NCBI GenBank assembly: GCA_002699025.1
Contig: PABA01000008.1
Span: 1-64,000, forward strand
Length of the DNA: 64,000 nt
Reading direction: 5' to 3'
Source: Sandaracinus sp.
GTDB lineage: Bacteria; Myxococcota_A; Polyangia; Polyangiales; Houyiibacteriaceae
In this document: one piece after another, positions 55,180-63,800 of the stretch
How positions within the stretch are numbered: the first letter of the stretch is position 1
How the letters are laid out: each line of letters opens with the position of its first letter
The notes under the pieces: model-generated
Seen by the model: only the letters and a program-made list of their open reading frames with translations
Database searches by the model: none
Told to the model about the DNA's origin: nothing
Made by a program: the position numbers and the translations under genes

Positions 55180-57707
55180 CCCGCGTCGCCATCCCCCTCG
55201 CGGCCCTCGCCGCCGCCGGCACGCTGACCGGCTGCTTCGGCGTCCAGCAGGCCGGCGCCTTCAGCTACCGCTTCCCGGACAACCAGGAGCTCGACCTCCA
55301 GCCCGTGCTCCAGGCCGGTCCGGCGCCGAGCGCGCCCGAGGTGGGCAACCCGAGCGGCGAGCCGCTGGTCGTCGCCACCACGCATGCCGAGGAGAGCGGC
55401 GCGGTCGTCGCCCTCGGCCTCGACGGCGAGGAGCGCTGGCGCCACCCCTTCGACGCCATGACGCGCCCCGAGATCCTCGGGGACGTGGTCATGACGAGCG
55501 ATCGGGAGCACGTCGTCGCCCTCGACGCACGGAGCGGCGAGGAGCTCTGGCGCAAGCCCCTCGAGAGCCTCGCCTACGTCGGCGCCACGCGCCGCGGGGA
55601 CACCATCGTCTTCGTCACCAGCGTCGGCGCCGCCGGCGGCGCGACCCGCGTCGGCCACGTGCGCGCGGTCGGCGCGCGCTCGGGCGACGCCCGCTGGGAG
55701 TGGGAGATCCAGGGCGTGCTCGGCCGACCCCAGGTCTGGGGCCCGAACGTCTTCGTGCCCTGGGATCGGCAGAACATCGCCATCCTCGACGTGACGACGG
55801 GCCTCGAGAAGGCGCGGCTCCGCTCGACGGACGACGTGATCGCCTGGGTGAACGCGACCTCCGCCGGGCTCTTCTATGGCGGTCGCGGCATGTACCGCTT
55901 CACCGAGCGCTCCCACACGGGCACGAAGGAGGAGTCGACCTACCGGCCCTCCCCGCTCCCGGAGGCGCCGCGCGAGCCGCTCGTCGAGGACGACGGCTTC
56001 TTCCCGGTCCCCGGCACGCGCTCCGCCCGAGGGCGCATCCGGCTCCACTACGCGCCGGCGCCGAGCGAGGACCCGACGGCCGTGGCCGTCCATCACGACC
56101 AGTTCTACTTCACCTACTACCGCTACGTCTTCGCCTTCGACGGCGAGGGCACGCTGCGCTGGGCGCGCATGCTCGAGCAGGACGTGATCGTCGCCAAGGC
56201 GCTCGAGAGCGGGCTCTTCACGGTGGGCGAGCAGGGCGCGTTCCGGCTCCTCGACTGGGAGACGGGCGCGGAGCGCTGGAGCGGCGGCAGCGAACGCGAG
56301 CTGGCCAGCGCCGGCGTGGACCTCGGCGCCTTCGCGCCAGCGCCCAGCGGTGAGCTCGAGGCGCGCGACCCGCGCATCGTGCTCACGGAGATCGCCGGCG
56401 ACCCGGACAACCGGCTCGTGCCGGCGCGCGCCTACGCCATCGAGCTGCTCGCGCAGATGGACGACCCGGAGATCACGCGGCTGCTCCTCGACCTCTACGC
56501 GCAGCGGCACATGCCCGGCGCGCTGAAGGAGGCCATCGCCAACGTGCTGCGCACGCGCGCGACCGGCACGGAGGCGCTCGTGGAGGCCCTCGACCAGCGC
56601 TACGACTACCTCGCGGATACGCCGGCGCCGCCGCTGGCCCTGCTGGTGCCGGCGCTCCTCGAGCAGCAGAAGACCGAGGCGGTCGGCGGGCTCGTGCGGC
56701 ACATGCTCGACCACGAGACGCCCATGGCGGTGCTCCCGCTGGTCGTGCGCGGCGTCGTCGAGCTCGGCGACGAGTCCATCGTCCCGGCGCTCCGAAGCTT
56801 CCTCGTGCTCTACCACGCGGACTCGACCTTCCAGGAGAAGCCCGAGGCGCTCGCGGTGGCGGCCGAGGGTATCTTCCGCCGTGGGGGCGACGAGGGGCGC
56901 GAGCTGCTCCAGGCGCTCGTCGCGGACGGGACGACCGTCGGGCCGGTCTCGACGGCCATCAACGGGCTCTTCGAACGCGAGGCGCAGGAGGCCGAGGCGG
57001 CGGCCCGGGCGGAGGCCGAGGCGGCGGCCCGGGCGGCCGAGGAGGCGGCGCGGCGCGAGCGCGCGGCGCGGCCGACGCGGCTGAGCCAGGCGGCCATCAA
57101 CGAGGTCTTCGTGGCGCAGACCGAGGCCATGCGGACCTGCGTCGAGGGCGAGCTCGAGCGGAACCCGCGGCTCGGCCAGGTGCGCATCGTGTTCGTGCTC
57201 CTCAACGACGGCACGGCGACGGAGGTGCGCTTCGCGCCGAACACGCCGGAGTTCGTCGCGTGCATGGAGCCCGTGGTCGCGGCGCTCGAGTTCCCGGCTT
57301 TCGTGCAGCGGCGCCAGCGGGCGAGCTTCACGGTGAACCTGCGCGGCGACTCGAGCGAGCAGGTCGCGGAGGCGCCCGAGGATCGCTTCTGGTGGTCGCG
57401 CGCCCAGCGGCGCGCCGGCGAGGGCGAGATCGGACGACCCTGGTGGGAGGTCCGGCAGGCGCCGCGTCAGCCCGGCGCCGCGACGCCGCAGCCCGAGCGC
57501 CCGAGCGGGGGCGAGGGCGAAGGCAGCGGTGAAGGTGGCGACCAGCCCTGGTGGATGGAGGGCGGCGAAGGCGGCGGCGAGGCTCCGCCTGCCGGCGAAG
57601 GCGGCGAAGGCGAGGGAGAGACCCCGCCGGCCGGTGAAGGTGGTGAGGGCGAAGGCGGCGAAGGCGGCCAGGGCGGTGGCGAGCCCTGGTGGCTCCCCAC
57701 CGAGTGA
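55176..57707 (+). CDS. Lipoprotein fusing beta-propeller, HEAT-like and AgmX domains
   Basis: An 843-residue lipoprotein (GTLTGC, Cys20). Residues about 50-390 look like a PQQ/BamB-type propeller (VVALGLDGEERWRHPFD, VVALDARSGEELWRKPLE). Residues about 400-600 are HEAT-like helices (AYAIELLAQMDDPEITRLL, ALKEAIANVLRTRA). A charged coiled coil (about 606-632) leads to an AgmX/PglI-type domain (AMRTCVEGELERNPRLGQV, RIVFVLLNDGTATEVRF). The last 130 residues are Gly/Glu-rich with four WW pairs (RFWWSR, RPWWEV, QPWWME, EPWWLP). It is coupled to the HEAT protein gene and followed by a terminator-like palindrome. Confidence 0.75.
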   Translation: MTRVAIPLAALAAAGTLTGCFGVQQAGAFSYRFPDNQELDLQPVLQAGPAPSAPEVGNPSGEPLVVATTHAEESGAVVALGLDGEERWRHPFDAMTRPEILGDVVMTSDREHVVALDARSGEELWRKPLESLAYVGATRRGDTIVFVTSVGAAGGATRVGHVRAVGARSGDARWEWEIQGVLGRPQVWGPNVFVPWDRQNIAILDVTTGLEKARLRSTDDVIAWVNATSAGLFYGGRGMYRFTERSHTGTKEESTYRPSPLPEAPREPLVEDDGFFPVPGTRSARGRIRLHYAPAPSEDPTAVAVHHDQFYFTYYRYVFAFDGEGTLRWARMLEQDVIVAKALESGLFTVGEQGAFRLLDWETGAERWSGGSERELASAGVDLGAFAPAPSGELEARDPRIVLTEIAGDPDNRLVPARAYAIELLAQMDDPEITRLLLDLYAQRHMPGALKEAIANVLRTRATGTEALVEALDQRYDYLADTPAPPLALLVPALLEQQKTEAVGGLVRHMLDHETPMAVLPLVVRGVVELGDESIVPALRSFLVLYHADSTFQEKPEALAVAAEGIFRRGGDEGRELLQALVADGTTVGPVSTAINGLFEREAQEAEAAARAEAEAAARAAEEAARRERAARPTRLSQAAINEVFVAQTEAMRTCVEGELERNPRLGQVRIVFVLLNDGTATEVRFAPNTPEFVACMEPVVAALEFPAFVQRRQRASFTVNLRGDSSEQVAEAPEDRFWWSRAQRRAGEGEIGRPWWEVRQAPRQPGAATPQPERPSGGEGEGSGEGGDQPWWMEGGEGGGEAPPAGEGGEGEGETPPAGEGGEGEGGEGGQGGGEPWWLPTE

Positions 57708-57749
57708 GCGGCTCTTCGCTGCTTCCCGGCCCGGCGACGACCCCTGCCT

Positions 57750-57787
57750 GACGAAGGCCCCGCGGAGCGCTCCGCGGGGCCTTCGTC
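57750..57787. terminator. Perfect 38-bp palindrome after the propeller gene
   Basis: GACGAAGGCCCCGCGGAGC followed directly by its exact reverse complement, 43 bases past the stop. The stem is 17 bp with a four-base loop. It lacks a T-tract but is the strongest hairpin of the window. Confidence 0.55.
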
Positions 57788-57979
57788 GTCTCCATGACCG
57801 AGCGCCCCGCCTGGCCGAGACGAGCCGCCCTCCCCGGCCGCGCGCGCCTCGTTCGGACGCGCATGAAGCGACCTCCCTCCCTCGGTCGGCCTCGCCGCTC
57901 GAGCTCTCGGCCGGGGCTCGGCGGCTCCCCTCGGGCGCTCCGGCTGGCCTCCAGCCTCCCTCTCGCCCAGTCCGAAAAC

Positions 57980-58009
57980 TTGGCCGCCTTCGAGTCCGCC
58001 CGGTACGAC
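57980..58009 (+). promoter_or_regulatory. Promoter TTGGCC-N18-TACGAC
   Basis: TTGGCC (57980-57985), 18 bases, TACGAC (58004-58009), then seven bases to a GTG at 58017, or one base to the GTG at 58011. The spacing favours 58017 as the true, leaderless start. Confidence 0.4.
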
Positions 58010-58010
58010 C

Positions 58011-58913
58011 GTGGACGTGGATCCTCACGTTCCGGCGGCCAGCACACTCGGGCGTACGCTCCTGCGTCTTCACCAGGGGCGTGCCTCGGGCACGCTGAAC
58101 GTGAGCGGCCCGGCCCGCGCCCGCGTCCTCTTCCACGCCGGCCGCGTCGTCGCGATCGAGATGCCCGACGACCGCCCCCTCGGCGAGCTCCTCCAGCTCG
58201 ACCCGGCCGCGCACGGCGAGGCGCTCGGCCGGGGACGCGTCCACGGGCCGGTGGGCGCCTGGCTCGTCCGCGAGGGCCTCGCGAGCGAAGGGGACGTCCT
58301 CGCGGCGCTCCGGCGCCAGCTCCGGGTCCGCGTCGGCGCCCTCCTCCGCTGGCCCGACGCGCGGCTTCGCTTCGCGCCGGTGGCCGCGCCCCTCCCCACG
58401 CTCCACGAGCCCGTGCCGGTCATCGATCTGGTCCTCGGCGGCCTCCGCGACGCGCTCGGCTCCGTACCGGCGGCCGCCTCGCGCCGGCTCCGCACGCAGC
58501 GCTGGGGGCTCTCGCCGCTCGGCGAGGCGCTCCTCCCGAAGGCGGCCCTCTGGCCCGAGGAGCGCGCCATGGCGGGGGTCCTCGAGCGCCCGCTCGGGGG
58601 CGACTCGGTCCTCTCCATCGGGGCCCACCGGCCGCGCGCGTTGCGGGCGCTCTATGCCTGGCACCTCCTCGGGCTGGTGACCTGCCGGCGCGCCGGCACG
58701 CGCCACGGCGTGCTCCTCCGCAAGCGCCACCAGCTCCGGCACGCGGCCTCCCCGGCCGACCTGCTCGAGCTCCGCGAGCACGGCGACGCCCGGCGAGGGC
58801 TCCGCCGCTTGCTGCGCGACGTCCACCCGGACCGCTTCGAGCCCAGCCTCCAGACGACCTCGGGCGAGGTCGTCCAGGCGCTCATGCGCGCCGAGCGAAA
58901 GCTCCGCGGCTGA
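58011..58913 (+). CDS. DUF4388 (PatA-like) protein with J-domain-like end
   Basis: A 300-residue protein (298 if the GTG at 58017 is used). The N-terminal 110 residues match the DUF4388 or PatA N-terminal pattern (LLRLHQGRASGTLNVSG, RVLFHAGRVVAIEM), common in myxobacterial and cyanobacterial signalling proteins. The last 60 residues (RRGLRRLLRDVHPDRFEP) carry the HPD tripeptide of a DnaJ-type domain and the helix before it, suggesting contact with DnaK. The middle is helical and unrecognised. No receiver or output domain is attached. Role unknown; protein-protein signalling is inferred. Confidence 0.65.
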   Translation: MDVDPHVPAASTLGRTLLRLHQGRASGTLNVSGPARARVLFHAGRVVAIEMPDDRPLGELLQLDPAAHGEALGRGRVHGPVGAWLVREGLASEGDVLAALRRQLRVRVGALLRWPDARLRFAPVAAPLPTLHEPVPVIDLVLGGLRDALGSVPAAASRRLRTQRWGLSPLGEALLPKAALWPEERAMAGVLERPLGGDSVLSIGAHRPRALRALYAWHLLGLVTCRRAGTRHGVLLRKRHQLRHAASPADLLELREHGDARRGLRRLLRDVHPDRFEPSLQTTSGEVVQALMRAERKLRG

Positions 58914-58946
58914 ACGCGCCGTTCCTCGCGCGGCTCGGTGTCCGAC

Positions 58947-59900
58947 TCAGGAGGCGTAGCGCGGATCGCCGGGCCGCAGCGCCAGCGTGTCGCGGATCTC
59001 GCCGTAGCGGCTCGAGAGGGACGTGGCCGCGATGCCGTAGCGCCGGGCGATCTTCGCCTGCGTCGCGCCGCGGCGGCTGTGGATGAGCGCGATGGCGTAC
59101 TCGACGGCCGCCGCGAAGACCTCCGGCTTGCCGACGCGCACCTCGCGCCGGTTGCGGAAGTCCCGCCAGAGATCCTTGGCCCGCTCCACCTGCTGCGCCG
59201 AGAAGCCCGCCGCGCGCATCTCACGCTCGAACGTCTCCCGCACCGCACGCGTCTTCGGCCCCTCTTCGGGCAGGCCCTCGCGGGGCCCGCGGCCGGTGTC
59301 GATCTCGTCGGGGGCGCCCCGCTCGATCCACTTCACGAGCCGGGCATGGTCTGCGTTGTCCGGCGCCTGCTCCTCGGCGCGCTGCGCGAGCTCCAGCGCC
59401 TCGTCGAGCTCCCCGGCCCGCGCCAGGCAGTGGGCGAGGCTCGCCGTGATCTCGTCGTGGTCGGGCTCCATCTCGTGCGCCGCGCGCAGCGCCGGGAGCG
59501 CGCGCCCCGCGTCGTCGAGCGCCACGTCCAGGAGGTGCCCGAGGTTGTGCAGGTACCAGGGCGTGCCGGGGGCGACGTCGAGGGCGCGCCGGTAGGAGCC
59601 GACCGCCGCGCGGTAGTTGCCGAGGAGCGCCTGGCAGAGCCCCATCATCGCGTGCGGCACGTCGTCGTCGGGCATCGCCCGGATCACGTGCCGGAGGTGC
59701 AGCGCCGCGCGCCAGGGGTGGCGCTCGAGGCGAAGCTCGGCGAGGTGCCGATGCGCGAAGACCGACTCTTCGCTGCCGTCCTCCACCAGGTCCAGGAGCC
59801 GCTCGAGGAGCGTCTCCGCCTCGGTGAGCCGGCGCCGCTCCAGCGCGTGCTCGGCCCTTCGGCGGAGACGTTGCCGGGCGGTCTCCTTCGACTCGGTCAT
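58947..59900 (-). CDS. TPR protein with C-terminal helix-turn-helix-like domain
   Basis: A 317-residue cytoplasmic protein. TPR units run from about residue 15 to 185 (AEHALERRRLTEAETLLERL, ALLGNYRAAVGSYRRALD, LARAGELDEALELAQRAE). The C-terminal 90 residues contain a helical block ending in GATQAKIARRYGIAATSLS then SRYGEIRDTL, which looks like a cyclin/TFIIB-like or HTH unit as found in SEC-C or DUF6398-type proteins. DNA binding is possible but unproven. The ATG has GGAGAG upstream and a good promoter. Confidence 0.65.
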   Translation of the reverse strand: MTESKETARQRLRRRAEHALERRRLTEAETLLERLLDLVEDGSEESVFAHRHLAELRLERHPWRAALHLRHVIRAMPDDDVPHAMMGLCQALLGNYRAAVGSYRRALDVAPGTPWYLHNLGHLLDVALDDAGRALPALRAAHEMEPDHDEITASLAHCLARAGELDEALELAQRAEEQAPDNADHARLVKWIERGAPDEIDTGRGPREGLPEEGPKTRAVRETFEREMRAAGFSAQQVERAKDLWRDFRNRREVRVGKPEVFAAAVEYAIALIHSRRGATQAKIARRYGIAATSLSSRYGEIRDTLALRPGDPRYAS

Positions 59901-59909
59901 GAGGCTCTC

Positions 59910-59938
59910 CGTATAACGAAGGGGTTGGAGCCCCGCAA
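59910..59938 (-). promoter_or_regulatory. Sigma-70-type promoter TTGCGG-N17-TATACG
   Basis: On the minus strand: TTGCGG (59933-59938), 17 bases, TATACG (59910-59915), then nine bases to the ATG at 59900. The predicted start of transcription is within about five bases of the ATG. Confidence 0.5.
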
Positions 59939-59973
59939 GACCACGGGCCGCGCCATGGCGCGTGCCTCGGCCC

Positions 59974-60699
59974 TCATCGCGGCCCCCGCTGGAGCTCGGC
60001 GACGAGGAAGCCCCCGAGCCAGCGGAGAGGCGATCGGAGCGCCGCGTGCTCGGCGCGCCGGAAGAGCGCCGATACGCCGGGGAGGCGATGCACGAAGGCG
60101 GCGGGCGTGACGACCCGGACGCCGTGCACGTCGACGAGCTCGAGGCCGGGCGGCAGCACGCGGCGAAGCACCCAGGGCGGGTCCCAGCGGGTGTACACGT
60201 CCGCCTCCGTGCGCCCGTCGCTGATCGGCTGCGGGCCGGCGAGGCGCTTGGCCAGGTAGCGGAGGCTGAGCGGGTTGTAGAGCTCGGCGAGGAGCCGGCC
60301 GGACGGGCGCAGCACGCGCGCCGCTTCGGCGAGCGCGTCCGCGAGCGCCGGGACGTGCGCGAGCACCTTCACGCTGTAGACGAGGTCGAAGCTCGCGTCG
60401 CCGTAGGGGAGCGCCGTGGCGGACGCGAGCGCCACCTCGAGGCCGCGCGCGCGCGCCTTTCCGATCATGCCCGGCGAGAGGTCGACGCCGACCGCCCGCC
60501 GCGCCTCGCGCGCGACCCGCTCGAGCAGCAGCCCGGTCCCGCAGCCGACCTCGAGCACGTCCACGCCCCGGGCCCGCGGCGCGATGACCTCCATCTCGAG
60601 GTCGTCGATCAGGCCGTGGTAGCCGCGCCCGCGCGCGTCCTCGTAGCCGGTCGCGAAGTCGTCGTAGTAGTCCTTCGCCTCGTGCTCTCGCGTGCTCAT
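59974..60699 (-). CDS. Class I SAM-dependent methyltransferase
   Basis: A 241-residue methyltransferase. Motif I is VDVLEVGCGTGLLLER, followed by AVGVDLSPGMIGKAR, ALPYGDASFDLVYSVKVLAH and RVLRPSGRLLAELYNP. The fold matches small-molecule or lipid methyltransferases of the ubiE/SAM type. Its ATG overlaps the stop of the glycosyltransferase gene (ATGA), so the pair probably decorates one product, perhaps a glycolipid or surface sugar. The substrate is unknown. Confidence 0.88.
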   Translation of the reverse strand: MSTREHEAKDYYDDFATGYEDARGRGYHGLIDDLEMEVIAPRARGVDVLEVGCGTGLLLERVAREARRAVGVDLSPGMIGKARARGLEVALASATALPYGDASFDLVYSVKVLAHVPALADALAEAARVLRPSGRLLAELYNPLSLRYLAKRLAGPQPISDGRTEADVYTRWDPPWVLRRVLPPGLELVDVHGVRVVTPAAFVHRLPGVSALFRRAEHAALRSPLRWLGGFLVAELQRGPR

Positions 60700-61823
60700 C
60701 GTTCCGTCCGTTCGAGCAGCCCGTCGTAGACCCGCTCGTAGGCCGCCGCCACCCGCGCCGGGGCATGCACGGCGAGCACGCGCGCCCTCCCCCGCTCGCC
60801 GAGCGCCCGCGCCGCTTCGGCATCCTCCAGGAGCGCACCGACGGCTTCGGCCACGGCGCCCGCGTCGGGCTCCACGGCCCGCGCCGCGCCCCCCTCCGCC
60901 AGCTCCGCGGCTGGCGTCCCCGCCGCCACCACGACCGGCCGCTCGAGGCTCATGGCTTCGAGGAGCACGAGGGGATGGTCCATCTTCGCCCAGAGATCGT
61001 CCGACGGAAGCGCCACCACGTCCGCGGCCCCGAGGAGCGCGTGAATCCCGTCCGTCTCGCCGACCCAGCGCACTCGCCCCGGCGCGAGCGCTTCGCCCCG
61101 CGCCCGAAGCCGCGCCTCCACCGCCGCCGCGGCGTCGGTCTTCCGTCGGCACGCCATCACCAGGATCGCCTCGGCCGGGAGCTCGCCGAGCGCCTCGATC
61201 ATCCGCTCGGCGCCGCCCCCGAACTCGAGGTCGCCCGGGTACGCGACCACGGGCGCCTCCCTCGGGAGACCGAAGCGCTCCCGGGCGGCGCCGCGGGCGC
61301 GCGCGTCCATCGGGGGGAGCGCCGGGACGCTCGGCGGGATGCGCACGAGCCCCCGGCAGCCCGCCTCCCGGAGCCGCGCCTCCGTGTGCGCGGAGAGCAC
61401 GACCGTCCGGTCCGCGAAGAGCGAGCGCCCGAGGTCGACGCCGGGCCGGGGCGCCGAGCAGACCGTGTGCACCGTGGGCACGCGCCGGAGCCCCGAGGCC
61501 AGCCGACCCGCCGCGCCGCTCCGCGGATTGGGCGCGAAGAAGAAGTGCCAGAGCGCTGCGCGGGGACCCGCGAGGAGCCGCGCGAGCACCCGCGCGTTCT
61601 CCCGGAGCGCCGGCGCGTAGCCGCCCGCCCCCGGCGGATGCAAGGGCACCCCCACGGTGTGCGGCGGCGCCACGCTCCCTCGCCGGACGACCACCCGAGC
61701 CCGATGCCGCGAGAGATGCGTGGCGACGTCGCGCACGAGGTTCTTGCTGGAGTCGTTCCAGGGCGGCTCGACCGGCTTCGAGACGAAGAGGACGGTCGCG
61801 CCACCGGGCAGCTCGACGGACAT
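60696..61823 (-). CDS. Glycosyltransferase family 4-like
   Basis: A 375-residue GT-B glycosyltransferase. The N-terminal fold begins with VLFVSKPVEPPWNDSSKNLV. The second fold has VAYPGDLEFGGGAERMIEAL, VRWVGETDGIHALLGAADVVALP, and the sugar-nucleotide site HPLVLLEAMSLERPVVVAA (Glu in LLEAMSLERPV). It would transfer a sugar in the cytoplasm to a lipid or polysaccharide acceptor. It is coupled to the methyltransferase gene. Donor and acceptor are unknown. Confidence 0.85.
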   Translation of the reverse strand: MSVELPGGATVLFVSKPVEPPWNDSSKNLVRDVATHLSRHRARVVVRRGSVAPPHTVGVPLHPPGAGGYAPALRENARVLARLLAGPRAALWHFFFAPNPRSGAAGRLASGLRRVPTVHTVCSAPRPGVDLGRSLFADRTVVLSAHTEARLREAGCRGLVRIPPSVPALPPMDARARGAARERFGLPREAPVVAYPGDLEFGGGAERMIEALGELPAEAILVMACRRKTDAAAAVEARLRARGEALAPGRVRWVGETDGIHALLGAADVVALPSDDLWAKMDHPLVLLEAMSLERPVVVAAGTPAAELAEGGAARAVEPDAGAVAEAVGALLEDAEAARALGERGRARVLAVHAPARVAAAYERVYDGLLERTER

Positions 61824-61878
61824 GCTCAGCGCCCCCGCCGACGGGCCCCGGAGGTCGACGCGCGGCCGGGCGAAGGGC

Positions 61879-62406
61879 TCACCGCTCCGCGTCGCCGGGC
61901 TCGCTCGGCGCCACGCTCTCGGGCGCCTCGGGCGGCTCGCTGCCTCGCTTCTCCCGCTTCACCTTCGGCGCGGCCTTCGCGCGCACCTGCGGCTTCACGC
62001 CGCCAGCCTCGTTCGGGATGAAGCGCACCTCGGTCTTGATCTCGAAGGAGAGGCTCGTGAGCGCGCGCTGGAGCTCCCCCGCGACGTCCGTCGCCTCGAG
62101 GAAGTCCCGCACCTCGTTCGCCACGACCCGCACGAGCGCGTTCTTCGTGTCGTCGAACTGGCTGAAGAGGACGCCGACAATCTCCTTCGGCAGCGGAACG
62201 TCGTCGATCGCCCCCCGCACCGCCTTGTCGGCGCGGCTGAACGTGCCGACGCCCGCCTCGACCCCGCGCTCGATGGCTCGTCGGAACGCCTCCCGGAAGA
62301 CGCGCTCGAGCCGGCGGCGCCGCTCTTGCCGCTCGGAGTCCTCCCCGAGCTCGTCTTCGGGATCGAGGCCCTCGTCGGGCCGCCCGGCGTCGTCGTCCAT
62401 GGTCAC
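61879..62406 (-). CDS. Small charged protein, unknown
   Basis: A 175-residue protein (GTG at 62406; an ATG two codons in is the alternative). Acidic ends flank a helical middle (RLERVFREAFRRAIERGVEA, LFSQFDDTKNALVRVVANEVRDF) and a strand with IKTEVRFIPNEAGGVKPQV. The helical amphipathic centre is loosely phasin-like, but this is weak. There is no signal or membrane segment. A TTGACC-N17-TACCGC promoter lies six bases before the GTG. Confidence 0.55.
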   Translation of the reverse strand: MTMDDDAGRPDEGLDPEDELGEDSERQERRRRLERVFREAFRRAIERGVEAGVGTFSRADKAVRGAIDDVPLPKEIVGVLFSQFDDTKNALVRVVANEVRDFLEATDVAGELQRALTSLSFEIKTEVRFIPNEAGGVKPQVRAKAAPKVKREKRGSEPPEAPESVAPSEPGDAER

Positions 62407-62412
62407 GCGCTA

Positions 62413-62441
62413 GCGGTACGACGCCCGCGCGGGCGGGTCAA
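62413..62441 (-). promoter_or_regulatory. Sigma-70-type promoter TTGACC-N17-TACCGC
   Basis: On the minus strand: TTGACC (62436-62441), 17 bases, TACCGC (62413-62418), then six bases to the GTG at 62406. The -35 box overlaps the stop codon of the upstream cyclophilin gene. Confidence 0.5.
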
Positions 62442-63469
62442 TTCCCCTCGACGCGCTGCCGCTCCTCGCCCGGACGGCGGAAGGTGCGCGGGTCGAAGGG
62501 GCTCGCGCCCTCGTGCCGCTCGGGCCGGCCGGGGATCGCGTTCTCGTTGGGGCCCGGCGAAGCGGAGCGCACCAGGTCCTCCGGCGTCATGCCCTCGGGG
62601 AGCTGCGGCGGCGTGCGGACGGCGTTCGCGGCGCCCCCGCGCACCCGGCGCACCCGCACGCGCTCGATCATGACGTCGGTGCGCGGGCGGTTCTCCTCGC
62701 CTTCCTGCGGCACGCGGGCGATGCGCTCCACGATGTCCGTGTTCCGGCAGCGGCCGAAGATGGTGAACCGGTCGTCTTCGTCCAGGTCCGGCGTCGCGCC
62801 GTCCGTGATGAAGAACTGGGCCCCGTTCCCGTCCTCGCCCTCGGTCGCCATGCAGAGCAGGCCCTCCCGGTCGTGCGCCAGCTCCGCGTGGGGCTCGTTC
62901 GGGATGGTGTAGCCGACCGTGCCCGACCCGTCGCCGAGGTAGTCGCCGCCCTGGATCAGGTAGTCCGGGATGACGCGGTGGAAGGTCGTCCCATCGTAGG
63001 CCGGGCGCCGTCGCCACTCGGCCGCGCGCGCATCCCACCAGCGCCGCTTTCCGCGCGCCAGGCCGATGAAGTTCGCCACCGTGTTGGGGACCTTCTCGGC
63101 GTAGAGGTCGCAGAAGATGGTCCCGAGCGTCGTGTTGAGCTCCGCGACCAGCGTGCCGTCCGTGCCGAGCCCCTCCACGGCCTCGTCGAGGCTGAAGCTC
63201 CCGCCGTGCGGGTCGGGCGAGGTCGGCTCGCGCACGAGGGTCTGGTGCTCCTCGCGCTCCTCCCGGGCCGGGCGGCGCGGCGCCTCGATGATCTCGTAGC
63301 CGTCCGGGGTCCGCGGACGCGCGAGGATCTTCTCCGCGTTCCCGACGGATCCGCGCTGCGCGAAGCCCTCGCCGTTGCCCTCTTCGGAGGCGGCGGCGTC
63401 TTCTTCGCATCCCCCGCACCCGCCGAGGGCGAGAGCGAGGAAGAGGAGGAGGTGGGGAGTGCGTCGCAT
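62438..63469 (-). CDS. Cyclophilin-type peptidyl-prolyl isomerase, lipoprotein
   Basis: A 343-residue lipoprotein (LALGGC, Cys18) with a charged linker and a cyclophilin domain at about 110-280. The active-site segment is [13 protein letters not shown] (Arg165), followed by [18 protein letters not shown] and FTIFGRC. It speeds proline cis-trans isomerisation during protein folding in the periplasm. The loop between the first strands is longer than usual ([19 protein letters not shown]). The tail of about 60 residues is Pro/Arg-rich. It is divergent from the uroporphyrinogen methyltransferase gene. Confidence 0.9.
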   Translation of the reverse strand: MRRTPHLLLFLALALGGCGGCEEDAAASEEGNGEGFAQRGSVGNAEKILARPRTPDGYEIIEAPRRPAREEREEHQTLVREPTSPDPHGGSFSLDEAVEGLGTDGTLVAELNTTLGTIFCDLYAEKVPNTVANFIGLARGKRRWWDARAAEWRRRPAYDGTTFHRVIPDYLIQGGDYLGDGSGTVGYTIPNEPHAELAHDREGLLCMATEGEDGNGAQFFITDGATPDLDEDDRFTIFGRCRNTDIVERIARVPQEGEENRPRTDVMIERVRVRRVRGGAANAVRTPPQLPEGMTPEDLVRSASPGPNENAIPGRPERHEGASPFDPRTFRRPGEERQRVEGN

Positions 63470-63569
63470 GGGGTTCGAGGGGCGGTCGATGGGGGGCGTT
63501 CGAGGAGCCTGGGCCGCCGGTCGGCAGGCCGCGGGCCGCGGGGGCGTCAACACGCGGGCGCCCTCTTCA

Positions 63570-63611
63570 TTCCGGTCGGCGACCCGTTCGTTTCGGTCGG
63601 TGACCTGCTCG
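63570..63611. repeat. 21-bp imperfect tandem repeat
   Basis: TTCCGGTCGGCGACCCGTTCG followed by TTTCGGTCGGTGACCTGCTCG, four mismatches. It lies in the divergent promoter region and could be a paired protein-binding site. Confidence 0.5.
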
Positions 63612-63787
63612 GGGGCGGCCGTGCCGCGGGGCCCTCGAGGGAACAGGGGTACCACGCCCCAAGGGCTCGTCAACGGGCAGCGCCGCGCGGAACAGCCCGC
63701 AATGGGTGCAAAATTCGACCTCTTCTCCGGCTCCCGTCCCGCGAGTCGCACCGGTGGAAGCCGGCTCGAATTTCCGGGCAGGGGTAT

Positions 63788-63793
63788 TAGGGT
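63788..63793 (+). promoter_or_regulatory. -10-like TAGGGT seven bases before the start codon
   Basis: TATTAGGGT, seven bases, GTG at 63801. It matches the element before 10040 in sequence and spacing. Confidence 0.45.
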
Positions 63794-63800
63794 GCGCGGC

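Larger units (their letters stand above)
57708..58010. other. Non-coding gap
   Basis: 303 bases. It holds the palindrome at 57750-57787 and, at its end, promoter-like boxes for the next gene (TTGGCC at 57980 and TACGAC at 58004). Frames through the middle give Arg/Ser-rich, non-protein-like translations. Nothing else was seen. Confidence 0.5.
63470..63800. other. Divergent intergenic region
   Basis: 331 bases between divergent genes. It contains a 21-bp tandem repeat (63570-63611), a short AAATTCGA/TCGAATTT inverted pair about 48 bases apart (63711-63718 and 63766-63773), and a -10-like TAGGGT before the last gene. No gene was seen. Confidence 0.5.

Noticed and set aside
63711-63773. AAATTCGA/TCGAATTT inverted pair as an operator
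   Set aside because: Arms of eight bases separated by 47 bases are weak evidence. Noted inside the gap entry only.
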